This document shows positions 7,808-15,826 of a DNA stretch of 48,362 bases, one piece after another (the stretch's first letter is position 1; each line of letters opens with the position of its first letter). A model generated the notes under the pieces. The model saw only the letters and a list, made by a program, of their open reading frames with translations, had not been told where the DNA came from and ran no database searches. This DNA is from Frankia sp. AgB1.9 (lineage in GTDB: Bacteria; Actinomycetota; Actinomycetes; Frankiales; Frankiaceae). Where the stretch lies: NCBI RefSeq assembly GCF_016786355.1, contig NZ_JADWYX010000010.1, forward strand, positions 1 to 48,362, read 5' to 3'. A program made the translations under genes and the position numbers.

Positions 7808-8664
7808 CGGAGGTCCTCCTTCCCGGGGCGCAGCAGCGCGGGGTGCAGCAGCCGAGCCGGGCCGGCCCGGTAGAGCCGGGCCCGGCGGCCGCCCCGGGCG
7901 CCGCCGCTGGCGGTGGTGGCACCGGTGTCCTCGACGAACCCCGGCGCGGAGAGCACCTTGCGGTGGAAGTTGGGCGCGTGCAGCGGCTGGCCCCAGACCG
8001 TCTCGTAGACGGCGCGCAGGTCGGTGACGGTGAACTCGGCGGCCACGAACGCGGTGGCCAGCGGCGTGTACTCGAGCTTGGAGCTGGCTCGTTCCAGGCC
8101 GTGCGCGAGGATTCGCGCGTGGTCGAAGGCCATCCCGTCCCGATCGACCGACGTGACCGGAAGCCAGGCGGCCGAGGCCGCGTCGCCACCCGCGGTGGGA
8201 TCAGGCAGATCAGGCGCGAAGGCGAGGTAGGCGACCGAGATGACCCGCATCCTCGGATCGCGTCCCGGAGTGCCGTAGGTCCCTAGCTGCTCCAGGTGGA
8301 TCCGGTCGAGCCGGCGGTCGGCCGCTCGCCGGTCCGGTGACGCGGCCAGCCCGGTCTCCTCCGCGAGCTCCCGGACGGCGGCCGCGCCGAGGTCCTCCTC
8401 GGCGCGCGAGCCATCCGGCCCGAGCGTCGTCCGGATGAATCCCCCCGGCAGGGCCCACCGGCCCGCGAAGGGCGCCAGCCCGCGCCGCACCAGCAGTACG
8501 TGCAGGGTGGGGACGGCCTCCCCCGCCGGGGTCTCGACCGGCCGGATGGTGAGCGCTACGACGTCGACGGTGACCGCGACCGGCTCGTAGTCGCGCGGGT
8601 CGTAGGACGCGAGGAACGCGGCCTCCTCCGCCGCGCCGCCACCGGCCAGGCCGCCGTCCGCCAT
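7804..8664 (-). CDS. NUDIX hydrolase with C-terminal winged helix (NrtR-like)
   Basis: This 286-aa protein has a NUDIX domain (about 29-190) with the box core AAAVRELAEETGL, matching REUxEExGU, and an enlarged loop before it (LGPDGSRAEED). The C-terminal part (about 200-286: AEFTVTDLRAVYETVWG, then RKVLSAPGF) resembles the winged helix of NrtR-type regulators, which sense ADP-ribose or NAD metabolites and bind DNA. The NUDIX box looks catalytically intact, so it could be enzyme, repressor or both. The start is ATG at 8664 after GGAGAG. It heads the leftward operon and has palindromes 45-86 bp upstream, consistent with autoregulation. The ligand cannot be read. Confidence 0.82.
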   Translation of the reverse strand: MADGGLAGGGAAEEAAFLASYDPRDYEPVAVTVDVVALTIRPVETPAGEAVPTLHVLLVRRGLAPFAGRWALPGGFIRTTLGPDGSRAEEDLGAAAVRELAEETGLAASPDRRAADRRLDRIHLEQLGTYGTPGRDPRMRVISVAYLAFAPDLPDPTAGGDAASAAWLPVTSVDRDGMAFDHARILAHGLERASSKLEYTPLATAFVAAEFTVTDLRAVYETVWGQPLHAPNFHRKVLSAPGFVEDTGATTASGGARGGRRARLYRAGPARLLHPALLRPGKEDLR

Positions 8665-8708
8665 CGAGCTCTCCGTTCCGTCGTGAGCCGTTCTTCGCCG
8701 AGCCACTC

Positions 8709-8750
8709 GTTCTTCTCGTATTGAGAAAATCTTAGGTTGAGAAGAACCTA
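8709..8750. promoter_or_regulatory. Nested palindromes, candidate operator of the NUDIX-wHTH operon
   Basis: Three exact inverted repeats overlap here. GTTCTTCTC (8709-8717) pairs with GAGAAGAAC (8739-8747). TTCTC-GTATT-GAGAA occupies 8713-8727, and TAGGTT-GAGAAG-AACCTA occupies 8733-8750. The heptamer TTGAGAA also occurs as a direct repeat at 8721 and 8737, 16 bp apart. A TAAGAT minus-strand hexamer inside the region could be a -10 box. The site lies 45-86 bp upstream of the NUDIX start at 8664, the expected place for autoregulation by its winged helix. Confidence 0.6.
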
Positions 8751-8803
8751 TGAGACGGATCGCCCGATGACAAGGGGGTGTCAGCCGGCAGACATCGCCT
8801 GAC

Positions 8804-8819
8804 GCTCTCGGCTGAGAGC
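8804..8819. other. Small hairpin GCTCTC-GGCT-GAGAGC
   Basis: A perfect 6-bp stem with a 4-nt loop lies between the NUDIX operon promoter and the end of the repeat-protein gene. It could be part of a terminator array read from the repeat-protein gene, together with the stems at 8840-8884 and 8902-8920. Confidence 0.3.
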
Positions 8820-8839
8820 AGGGAGGTTCCCGTCCCGGC

Positions 8840-8884
8840 CCGCGTCCCGACGGCCGTGATCGGCCGGGGGACGACGGGACGCGG
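8840..8884 (-). terminator. Candidate factor-assisted or U-less terminator hairpin
   Basis: CCGCGTCCCG (8840-8849) and CGGGACGCGG (8875-8884) form a perfect 10-bp stem, and a second GGCC stem lies inside. It sits about 58 nt past the stop of the repeat-protein gene and before the NUDIX operon promoter, on the same strand. There is no U tract, which is common in GC-rich actinobacteria. Confidence 0.5.
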
Positions 8885-8901
8885 ACCGGTGGGAGCCTCG
8901 T

Positions 8902-8920
8902 CAGGACCTGGCAGGTCCTG
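8902..8920 (-). terminator. Short perfect hairpin after the repeat-protein gene
   Basis: CAGGACCT-GGC-AGGTCCTG is a perfect 8-bp stem with a 3-nt loop, 22 nt past the repeat-protein stop codon. With the larger stem at 8840-8884 it probably ends that transcript and insulates the NUDIX operon. Confidence 0.5.
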
Positions 8921-8941
8921 GTCCCGCCAGCGCGGGAGCCT

Positions 8942-9760
8942 CTAGGCGTCCGGCCCGCGGCGGGACCGTAGCCGCAGCCACAGGGTCCCGACGGCCGCGG
9001 CGAACGCCGCGCCAGCACCCCCGGCGACGGCGGGGTGCCGCCGGACCTCCTGGCCGAGCTCGCGCGCGGTCTTCCCGCTGGACGCGACCGCAGCGGCACG
9101 TTCCGCCGCGGTGGCCACCCACGGGTGTTCGCCCGCCTGGGAGCGGACCTTGCCGGCCGCGGTCTTGGTGAGCTCCGTCGCGGCGGCCACCTGCGGCGTC
9201 ACCTTCTCGCGCGCGCTGGCGACGGCCGGGGCGACCTTGTCCTTCGCCGTGGAGACCGCCGGGGCGACCTTGTCCTTGGCTGTCGAGACCGCGGGGGCGA
9301 CCAGATCCTTCGCCGTCGAGACGGCCGGGCCGATCCTGGAGACGGCGGGCGCGACCTTCTCGCGCGCGGTCGCGACGGTGGGGCCGACCTTCGCGACGGC
9401 GGGGCCGACCTTGTCCCGCACGGTGGCCACCGCCGGGCCGACCCGCTGGCGCGCGCCGGCGAGCACCCCGGGACCGACCGGCTCGCCGTCGGCCGGCTCC
9501 GCCGGCGCGTCCTCGCCCGACGGTCCGGCCGACGCCGACTGTCCGGCCGACACTGCCTCGGCCGCCGGCTCGCTGGCGTCCGCCGGGTGGTGCCCGTTCG
9601 CGCCGGAAGCGCCGTTCAGGCTGCCGGGTGGCTCCTGGCTGGGGGTGGGGTAGTCGTCGGCGGGTGCGATATCGGACAACGCGGAGTAGGGGGCCGGGGG
9701 CTCGGTGGTGCCCTCCGGCGTGGTCCCGGCGGACTCCGACGAGTTGTCTGGCTCGGTCAC
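8942..9760 (-). CDS. 11-residue-repeat, tail-anchored membrane protein (LEA/apolipoprotein-like)
   Basis: This 272-aa protein has three parts. The first is an acidic, Pro/Ser/Glu-rich disordered head (1 to about 105). The middle (about 110-205) is built from 11-residue units of the pattern KVAPAVSTAKD, repeated about eight times with Lys/Asp/Glu and Ala/Val at fixed spacing, as in amphipathic apolipoprotein or LEA-like helices. The last part is one hydrophobic segment near the C terminus (AVAGGAGAAFAAAVGTLWL) followed by a basic tail. I infer a membrane-surface helical protein, perhaps in stress or membrane shape. The GTG start at 9760 is chosen because AAGAAGGGAT lies 5 nt upstream; the frame opens earlier without a ribosome site. 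It is a single gene, divergent from the amidase. Confidence 0.65.
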   Translation of the reverse strand: MTEPDNSSESAGTTPEGTTEPPAPYSALSDIAPADDYPTPSQEPPGSLNGASGANGHHPADASEPAAEAVSAGQSASAGPSGEDAPAEPADGEPVGPGVLAGARQRVGPAVATVRDKVGPAVAKVGPTVATAREKVAPAVSRIGPAVSTAKDLVAPAVSTAKDKVAPAVSTAKDKVAPAVASAREKVTPQVAAATELTKTAAGKVRSQAGEHPWVATAAERAAAVASSGKTARELGQEVRRHPAVAGGAGAAFAAAVGTLWLRLRSRRGPDA

Positions 9761-10164
9761 CTCGATCCCTTCTTGGTGCTCCGGTCGGTGGTGAATGATC
9801 GCCAACGGGTGCGACCGGCCGCGGAGTGCTGCCGCGAACGACCGCCCCACATCACCGGCCACACCCCGCAAGACGGGCCATGGTCGGCAAAATGCGCATT
9901 ACTTGAGCTACCCGTGATGCTAAGGAGATAGTCCGTCGTTCTTCACCGCAAGGACACCCCAACAGGGGCGGCGTGACCGAAAGACCGCGCGGACCACGGT
10001 GGGGCATCGCACCCGCCCCACCGCGCCGCGGGCCCAACCGCCGGGACCCGAGCCGGCCGCCGCGCGGCGGAAACCGGCTGACCAGCGCGTTTCGGGCGAA
10101 GGGAGGAGCCTGGCGGCCGCGGTCGGCTACGGTTTTCCTGGGCAGCGGACTCGGGGAGGTCGGG
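9761..10164. other. Divergent intergenic region between repeat protein and amidase
   Basis: These 404 bases separate two divergent genes and should hold both promoters. The most AT-rich patch is around 9895-9935 (TACTTGAGC to GCTAAGGAGATAG), the likeliest promoter area, but I cannot assign -35 and -10 boxes with confidence. The open frame continues upstream of the amidase start without a ribosome site, so I treat it as noncoding. Confidence 0.4.
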
Positions 10165-11589
10165 GTGCGGGACGACCTGTTGGGCCTACGGGACCAGGCC
10201 ACGGCGCTCGCTGGTGGTGCCGTCTCGGCGCGCGAGCTCGTCGGCGCCGCGCTCGATCGCATCCAGGCGACCCAGTCGACGCTCAACGCGTTCCGGCGGC
10301 TACGGCCGGAGGCCGCGCTCGCCGAGGCCGACGCGGCCGACCGGCGGATCGGCGCGGGGGAACGGCTGCCCCTGCTGGGTGTACCGATCGCGATCAAGGA
10401 CGACACCGACCTCGCCGGCGAGCCGACGGCCTTCGGGGCGCGCGGCGAGTTCCCGCCGCAGCAGGCCGACAGCGAGATGGTGCGCAAGCTGAAGGCGGCC
10501 GGGGCGGTGATCGTCGGCAAGACGAACACCCCCGAGTTCGGTCAGTGGCCGTTCACGGAGGGGCCGGCGTTCGGGGTCACCCGCAACCCCTGGGACCTCG
10601 ACCACACCCCGGGCGGCTCCTCAGGCGGGGCCGCGGCGGCGGTGGCCGCCGGCCTGGTCGCGGCGGCGGTCGGCTCGGACGGCGCCGGCTCGGTGCGGAT
10701 CCCGGCGGCCTGGACGAACCTCGTCGGCATCAAGCCACAGCGCGGCCGGATCTCCAGCGCGCCGGTCTCCGAGCAGTTCAACGGCCTGACGACGTTCGGC
10801 CCGCTGGCGTTGACCGTCGGCGACGCGGCCCTGCTGCTGGACGTGCTGTCCGGCAGCGCGCCCGTCGACCGGGACCGCCCGCCGGCCCCGGAGGAGCCGT
10901 TCGAGGCCTCGGCCAGCCGCGAGCCGCGCCGGCTGCGGATCGGGCTGTCCCTGAAGGTGCCCTACAGCGGCATGTCGGCCAGTCTCGACCCGTCTGTGCG
11001 CGAGGCGGTCGAGAAGGTCGGCGCGGCGCTCGGGGAGCTCGGGCATGACGTCGTCCCCGCGGACCCGGCCTACGGCCTGCTGGGCGTGATCTTCCTGCCG
11101 CGTTCGCTGGAGGCGATCGACGACTGGGCCCACCGGGTGCCCGATCCGGAGCTGCTGGACGGCCGCACCGTCGCCAACGCCCGCACCGGCCGGATGCTGC
11201 GCCCCCTGCTGCTCGCCGCGCGGGCCGCGGAGCCGATGTCACGCTGGCGGATCGGGCGGGTGTTCCGGTCGGTCGACGTGCTGCTCGCGCCGACCACCGC
11301 GGTTCCCCCGCCACGGGTCGGCGAGCTCAACCGCCCGACGAACTGGGAGACCGACCACGCGATCGTCGCCGCCTGCCCGTTCACCTGGCCGTGGAACGTG
11401 CTCGGCTGGCCCGCAGTCAACGTGCCCGCCGGTCTGACGGCCACCGGTCTGCCGCTCGGTGCGCAGCTGATGGGCCCGGCGAACAGCGAGAGCCTGTTGA
11501 TCTCGCTCGCCGCCCAGCTGGAGCGGTCGCAGCGCTGGTACGAAAGGCGTCCGGGTCAGCGGGCTGGCGCGACCCCGTCGGCGGCCTGA
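10165..11589 (+). CDS. Amidase, amidase-signature family
   Basis: This 474-aa protein is an amidase-signature hydrolase that cleaves carboxamides with a Ser-cisSer-Lys triad. Lys78 lies in VPIAIKDD, the cis-Ser in PGGSSGG (152-153) and the nucleophile Ser176 in DGAGSVRIPA. The C-terminal VNVPAGLTATGLPLGAQL is typical of the family. Length is normal. The frame opens further upstream, but GTG 10165 is preceded by GGGGAGGTC and begins at the usual N-terminal helix. It is not next to gatB/gatC, so a free-standing catabolic amidase is more likely than tRNA amidotransferase subunit A. The substrate is unknown. It is followed 119 bp later by the phosphatase gene. Confidence 0.88.
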   Translation: MRDDLLGLRDQATALAGGAVSARELVGAALDRIQATQSTLNAFRRLRPEAALAEADAADRRIGAGERLPLLGVPIAIKDDTDLAGEPTAFGARGEFPPQQADSEMVRKLKAAGAVIVGKTNTPEFGQWPFTEGPAFGVTRNPWDLDHTPGGSSGGAAAAVAAGLVAAAVGSDGAGSVRIPAAWTNLVGIKPQRGRISSAPVSEQFNGLTTFGPLALTVGDAALLLDVLSGSAPVDRDRPPAPEEPFEASASREPRRLRIGLSLKVPYSGMSASLDPSVREAVEKVGAALGELGHDVVPADPAYGLLGVIFLPRSLEAIDDWAHRVPDPELLDGRTVANARTGRMLRPLLLAARAAEPMSRWRIGRVFRSVDVLLAPTTAVPPPRVGELNRPTNWETDHAIVAACPFTWPWNVLGWPAVNVPAGLTATGLPLGAQLMGPANSESLLISLAAQLERSQRWYERRPGQRAGATPSAA

Positions 11590-11708
11590 CCGGTCCAAGC
11601 CCGGTTCCGGGTGCGAATTTCCGGTCGAAGAGGCCACACGGCGTATATCGCCCCGATGAATCCGGCGGTACCTGCCCAGTGCCGGCAGGTGGACAGCGAC
11701 AATGCCTC

Positions 11709-13067
11709 ATGCCCTGGAAGCTGGACCGGGCGCTGGCGCTCGGGCTGGCCGTGCTGTGCTGCGCGGTCGGCATCAGTCTGCTCACCAACGTGGCCATGGC
11801 CGGGTACTTCGGACTGGCCGCCCTGCTCGTCTCGGGTGCCCGCGGCCCGCGCCGCACCGCCGCGATGGGCTCGCTGGCGGTCGTCGTCGCCGTGGTGTCC
11901 GGCCTGTGGGACCACCGCTTCCTGAACTCGCAGCACCTGGCCGCCATCGGGCTGGTCGCCGCGCAGTCGGCGGTGGCGGTCTGGATCGCGATCCACCGGT
12001 CCCGCCGTGAGTCGGAGCTGCGCCACCGGGAGACCGAGCTCATGCGGGTGCGCGCGGTCGCCGACGTCGCCCAGCGGGCGCTGCTGCCGGAGGTGCCCAC
12101 GACGATCGACGGCGCCTGGTTCGCGGCCCGCTACCTGTCGGCCGCCGAGGAGGCCACCGTCGGCGGGGACCTCTACGAGGTCGTCGCCACCCGGCACACG
12201 ATCCGGGTCATCATCGGCGACGTTCGCGGCAAGGGCCTGCCCGCCGTCAGGCTCGCCTCCGTCGTCCTCGGTGCCTTCCGGGAGGCCGCGGTCACCTGGC
12301 TGGAGCCGGAGCAGGTGGCGGCGGCCTGCGCCGGGGCCGTCAACCGGGAGGCGGGCCCGGAGGACTTCGTCACCGCGCTGCTGGTCGACATCCACCCCGA
12401 CGGCCGGCTCAGCCTCTGCTCGGCCGGTCATCACCCGCCCGTGCTGTTGTCTCGGCCTTCGGCGAAGCCCGCGGGTCTGGCCGACGACGGCGCCGGCTCC
12501 GTGGTCGAACCGGCCACCGGTCTTGGTGAGGTGCTGCTGAAGTCGCCGAGCCCGCCGCTGGGGCTCGCCGAGCGGTTCACCCCGTCGTCCGCCCGCTGGA
12601 GCATCGGCGACCGCCTGCTGCTGTTCACCGACGGACTGATCGAGGCGCGTTCGCCGGACGGGGTGTTCTTCCCGCTGGAGGACCATCTCGACCTGTTGCT
12701 CGAGGGCACTCCCGAGGAGGCGCTCGACCGGCTGACCGAACGGGTCACCGAGCACGCCGGCGGGCACCTGCGTGACGACCTCGCCATGCTGCTCATCGAG
12801 CGCCGGCCGCTCGCCACCGAGGCCGAGCCGACGGTGCCGCGTCAGCCGTCCGCGAACCACGACGACCAGCCGCGTCCGATCCGCGTCGAGGGGCCGGCGT
12901 CCGACGCCGACCCCTACGACATCGAGCCGGACGACGAGCCGGACGACGGCGAGCCCGAGCTGGACCAGCCCATGGCTGGGCCCGCCGAGGTACCCGCGGT
13001 CCAGGTGGCCGGGGCGGCGGGCTCCGGCTGGCGCCGGCTACGGGTCGGCCGCGCCCACCGGGGCTGA
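11709..13067 (+). CDS. Membrane-anchored SpoIIE-type PP2C serine phosphatase
   Basis: This 452-aa protein starts with about three hydrophobic helices (residues 7-95), then a short coiled linker (RRESELRHRETELMRVRA), then a PP2C/SpoIIE domain (about 120-365). Metal-binding acidic residues appear in ATVGGDLYE, IIGDVRGKG, DFVTALLVD and LLFTDGLIEAR; the LCSAGHHPPVL strand is also typical. Such enzymes dephosphorylate anti-sigma-factor antagonists in partner-switching pathways. No anti-sigma kinase or STAS gene is adjacent, so the target is unknown. The C-terminal 90 residues are acidic and disordered (DIEPDDEPDDGEPELDQP). ATG 11709 begins just before the first membrane helix; the ribosome site is weak. 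Confidence 0.85.
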   Translation: MPWKLDRALALGLAVLCCAVGISLLTNVAMAGYFGLAALLVSGARGPRRTAAMGSLAVVVAVVSGLWDHRFLNSQHLAAIGLVAAQSAVAVWIAIHRSRRESELRHRETELMRVRAVADVAQRALLPEVPTTIDGAWFAARYLSAAEEATVGGDLYEVVATRHTIRVIIGDVRGKGLPAVRLASVVLGAFREAAVTWLEPEQVAAACAGAVNREAGPEDFVTALLVDIHPDGRLSLCSAGHHPPVLLSRPSAKPAGLADDGAGSVVEPATGLGEVLLKSPSPPLGLAERFTPSSARWSIGDRLLLFTDGLIEARSPDGVFFPLEDHLDLLLEGTPEEALDRLTERVTEHAGGHLRDDLAMLLIERRPLATEAEPTVPRQPSANHDDQPRPIRVEGPASDADPYDIEPDDEPDDGEPELDQPMAGPAEVPAVQVAGAAGSGWRRLRVGRAHRG

Positions 13068-13315
13068 CCACCGTGACCGTCACGACCACCGCGAACGTCA
13101 CGACCACTGTGACCGCCAGGCCACCCACCGCACGAGCACGAAACTCCCCGATCCCTCACCGGGGCACGAACCAGGCCACACCGCCGAGGTGAGGCGGCAC
13201 CGGTCCGACTACGCTCGACGGCTAAAGATCCGTCGTCGCACCGGGCCGCGCCGGTCGACCGTCAGCCAGGCGACCGCGCCCAGCACGTGGGTCCGCCTGA
13301 CCGGGAGGGCCGAAG

Positions 13316-14956
13316 ATGCGCAGGCACGCTCGGCTGACGGCCCTGCTGACGGGCCTTTTGGTCGCCACCGCTGGGCTGGCCGGCTGCACGTCCGGGGCGG
13401 ACAGGTCCCCGCCGCGCAGCCAGCCCGCGGCAGTCACCTCACCGGCCGGCTACACCGCCAACCCGGACGCGCCGCCGCCGGTCGTCGCCACGACCGAAGG
13501 CCGAATCAGCGGGCAGCGCACCGGGAAGATGGACCGCTACCACGGCATCCCGTTCGCCGCGCCGCCGGTCGGGACGCTGCGCTGGACCGCGCCGCGCCAG
13601 CCGACGCCGTGGTCAGGCGTCCGGAACGGCACCGTCGGCGGACCACCGTGCAAGCAGGACGGGGCCTTCGCCGCGATCTCCAGCGAGGACTGTCTCTACC
13701 TCTCGCTCGGCCGGCCGGCGGGGGCCCCGCTGACCGGTCGGCTGCCGGTGATCCTCTGGATCCACGGCGGGGCCTTCGTCGGCGGCACCGGAGAGACCTT
13801 CGATCCGTCGGCGCTGGTGACCGGCGGCCCGGCGATCGTCGTGACGACGAACTACCGGCTCGGACCGCTCGGATACCTGGTCCTGCCGTCGTTGGGCGCG
13901 GGGGATGCCGGGAACTTCGCCACCGAGGACCTCATCGCGGCGCTGCGCTGGGTACGCACCAATGCGGCCGCGTTCGGCGGCGACCCGAACAATGTCACGA
14001 TCATGGGCGAGTCGGCCGGCTCGGTGAATGTCTGCGCGCTCCTGGCCGCGCCAGCGGCGACCGGGCTGTTCCAACGAGCGATCATGGAAAGCGGCCCGTG
14101 CAGCTGGGAGCTGCCGACCATGGCCCAGGCCGCCCAGACCGGGCTGGCCCTCGCGGCCAGGCTCGGCTGCCCCGACCCGGTGACCGCGGCGGTCTGCATG
14201 CGGACCCGCTCGGCGGACCAGCTGGTCACCGCCGCGGCCGACGACACCGAGATCTTCAGCGCGTTCGCGTTCGCGCCGACGACGGGCGGGACGACGTTGC
14301 CGCTCACCCCGTCCCAGGCGCTCTGGGACGGCCGGCTGGCCCGGGTACCGCTGCTGATGGGCACCATCACCGACGAGGGCCGGCCGTTCACGAACCACTG
14401 GGCCACCGAGGGCCCCTTCACCGACTGGGGCGTGGACGCCCTGATCCGCACCCATTTCCCGGATCGGGCCGACCGGGTGCTGGCCGCCTATCCGGCCGGC
14501 CAGGTCCCGCCGCGGGAACGCCTGGCGCGGATCATCACCGACGACATGTTCACCTGTCAGACGACCACGTTCGCGCAGCTGGCCACCGGAATCGCCCAGC
14601 AGCCGGTCTACCTCTACGAGTTCGACGTTCCCGACGCGCCGGCCAGCTCGCCCGAGTTCGGCACCGGCGCCACCCATGGCTGGGATCTCGACTACCTGTT
14701 CCCCTCGACGTCGGCGTCCCAGCTGACCACCGCGGGACGGATCTCGCTGTCCAGGGCGATGGTGGGTTACTGGACCCGGTTCGCCGCCACCGGCGATCCG
14801 GGCGGCGGCGCGACGACCGCCGGATCGCCGCCGGCCTGGCCCCGGTTCGACGTCCGCACCGTCCGCGGCGGCCAGGACCGGATGCTGCTGACCCCGGCCA
14901 AGGTCGCGGCGGTGGCCGGCACCTGGTCAGCGCACCACTGCGATGTCTGGAGCTAG
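13316..14956 (+). CDS. Carboxylesterase type B, lipoprotein
   Basis: This 546-aa alpha/beta hydrolase carries a lipoprotein signal peptide with lipobox LAGC (Cys at about residue 24), so it should be tethered to the outer face of the membrane. The nucleophile is Ser233 in GESAGS. The acid is likely the Glu of TDEGRPF and the base the His of ATHGWDLDYLF. The oxyanion motif WIHGGAF and the early EDCLYL motif are also typical of type B esterases. It hydrolyses carboxylic esters; the substrate is not readable. ATG 13316 follows GGGAGGGC. The next gene begins 2 bp after the stop, so the two are translationally coupled. Confidence 0.88.
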   Translation: MRRHARLTALLTGLLVATAGLAGCTSGADRSPPRSQPAAVTSPAGYTANPDAPPPVVATTEGRISGQRTGKMDRYHGIPFAAPPVGTLRWTAPRQPTPWSGVRNGTVGGPPCKQDGAFAAISSEDCLYLSLGRPAGAPLTGRLPVILWIHGGAFVGGTGETFDPSALVTGGPAIVVTTNYRLGPLGYLVLPSLGAGDAGNFATEDLIAALRWVRTNAAAFGGDPNNVTIMGESAGSVNVCALLAAPAATGLFQRAIMESGPCSWELPTMAQAAQTGLALAARLGCPDPVTAAVCMRTRSADQLVTAAADDTEIFSAFAFAPTTGGTTLPLTPSQALWDGRLARVPLLMGTITDEGRPFTNHWATEGPFTDWGVDALIRTHFPDRADRVLAAYPAGQVPPRERLARIITDDMFTCQTTTFAQLATGIAQQPVYLYEFDVPDAPASSPEFGTGATHGWDLDYLFPSTSASQLTTAGRISLSRAMVGYWTRFAATGDPGGGATTAGSPPAWPRFDVRTVRGGQDRMLLTPAKVAAVAGTWSAHHCDVWS

Positions 14957-14958
14957 GC

Positions 14959-15714
14959 ATGATCGGCGGCACGGCGGTGGGGGCGAGCGGGTTCCGGCCC
15001 AGCACCTCGGCCTTCCAGTTCACGAACGACTTCCCGCACCAGCCGGTCCTCGCGGTGCGGATACCGGGCCTCGGCAAGGGCATCCCGATCGGCGACGCGA
15101 GCCGCGGGCTGTGCGGCGGCATGATCTTCGCGGTTCGTGACCTGTTCGAGGCGCGCCGCGAGCCCCCGCCCGACACCGTCCCGCCCGGACCGGGCTCCCC
15201 CCTCTACCGGTACATCGTCCGGCGGCTGTTCGACAGCTGGGACCTGCCGCGCGGCGCGCTGCGCTACTACCGGCTCCAGGCGACCAGGGACGCCGACGTG
15301 ACCTGGGCGCTCGGCCGTCGCCCCGGGCTCGGCCGGATCACGGTCGTCGACGAGTGGCCGCGGGTCCGCACCGACCTCGACTCCGGCCGGCTGCCGGCCC
15401 TCGGAATCATCACGGTGCACTCCGCCGACCCGCTGAAGCTCGGCCTGAACCACCAGGTCCTCGCCTACGGCTACGACCTCGTCGACACGACGGTCACGCT
15501 GCGCGTCTACGACCCGAACACACCGCTCGACGGCGCCGACGACGTCGCCCTCTCGTTCGACGTCGCGAACCCGGCCGGACCGGTGCCCATCACCCACAAT
15601 CTCCGCGTCGGGGGCCGGCCGGTCCGCGGCTTCTTCCACTCCACGTACCGCTGGGCCGACCCCGCGGCGATCCCGCGGACCCCGGGCGACCCAGCGACGC
15701 CGGCCAACCCCTGA
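14959..15714 (+). CDS. Uncharacterised protein with Cys/His/Asp arrangement of a papain-like fold
   Basis: This 251-aa protein lacks a signal peptide. Its conserved-looking blocks are IGDASRGLCGGMIFAVRD (Cys52), LGLNHQVLAYGYD (His165) and LRVYDPNTPL (Asp185/Asn187). Cys, then His, then Asp/Asn in this order is the pattern of papain-like cysteine peptidases or transglutaminases, and I recall a broad uncharacterised bacterial family with the same GLCGGM and NHQVLAYGYD blocks. Peptidase activity is inference. It starts 2 bp after the esterase stop without its own strong ribosome site, so it depends on coupling. One is exported and the other appears cytosolic, so their joint role is unclear. Confidence 0.7.
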   Translation: MIGGTAVGASGFRPSTSAFQFTNDFPHQPVLAVRIPGLGKGIPIGDASRGLCGGMIFAVRDLFEARREPPPDTVPPGPGSPLYRYIVRRLFDSWDLPRGALRYYRLQATRDADVTWALGRRPGLGRITVVDEWPRVRTDLDSGRLPALGIITVHSADPLKLGLNHQVLAYGYDLVDTTVTLRVYDPNTPLDGADDVALSFDVANPAGPVPITHNLRVGGRPVRGFFHSTYRWADPAAIPRTPGDPATPANP

Positions 15715-15761
15715 CCCACCGGACAGGCGCAGGCTTCCGCATTCCCGTTGTCTTTGCGGTC

Positions 15762-15804
15762 CGATGTCCGTAATCTCGGGACCGTTCTGCCGATGTTTCC
15801 GTAA
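15762..15804 (+). promoter_or_regulatory. Direct repeat CGATGT-(0/2)-CCGTAA upstream of the Mop regulator
   Basis: CGATGTCCGTAA (15762-15773) and CGATGTTTCCGTAA (15791-15804) repeat with a 29-bp offset, immediately upstream of the HTH-Mop gene at 15827. Two phased half-elements are a plausible operator for the gene's own HTH. No promoter box is certain. Confidence 0.35.
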
Positions 15805-15826
15805 GTGCGGGGGGTACCGTTCCGCC

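Noticed and set aside
12772..14940. Rightward frame running through the esterase gene into the Cys/His protein
   Set aside because: Only the part after ATG 14959 resembles a real protein; the upstream portion is an Arg/Gly-rich shadow of the esterase.
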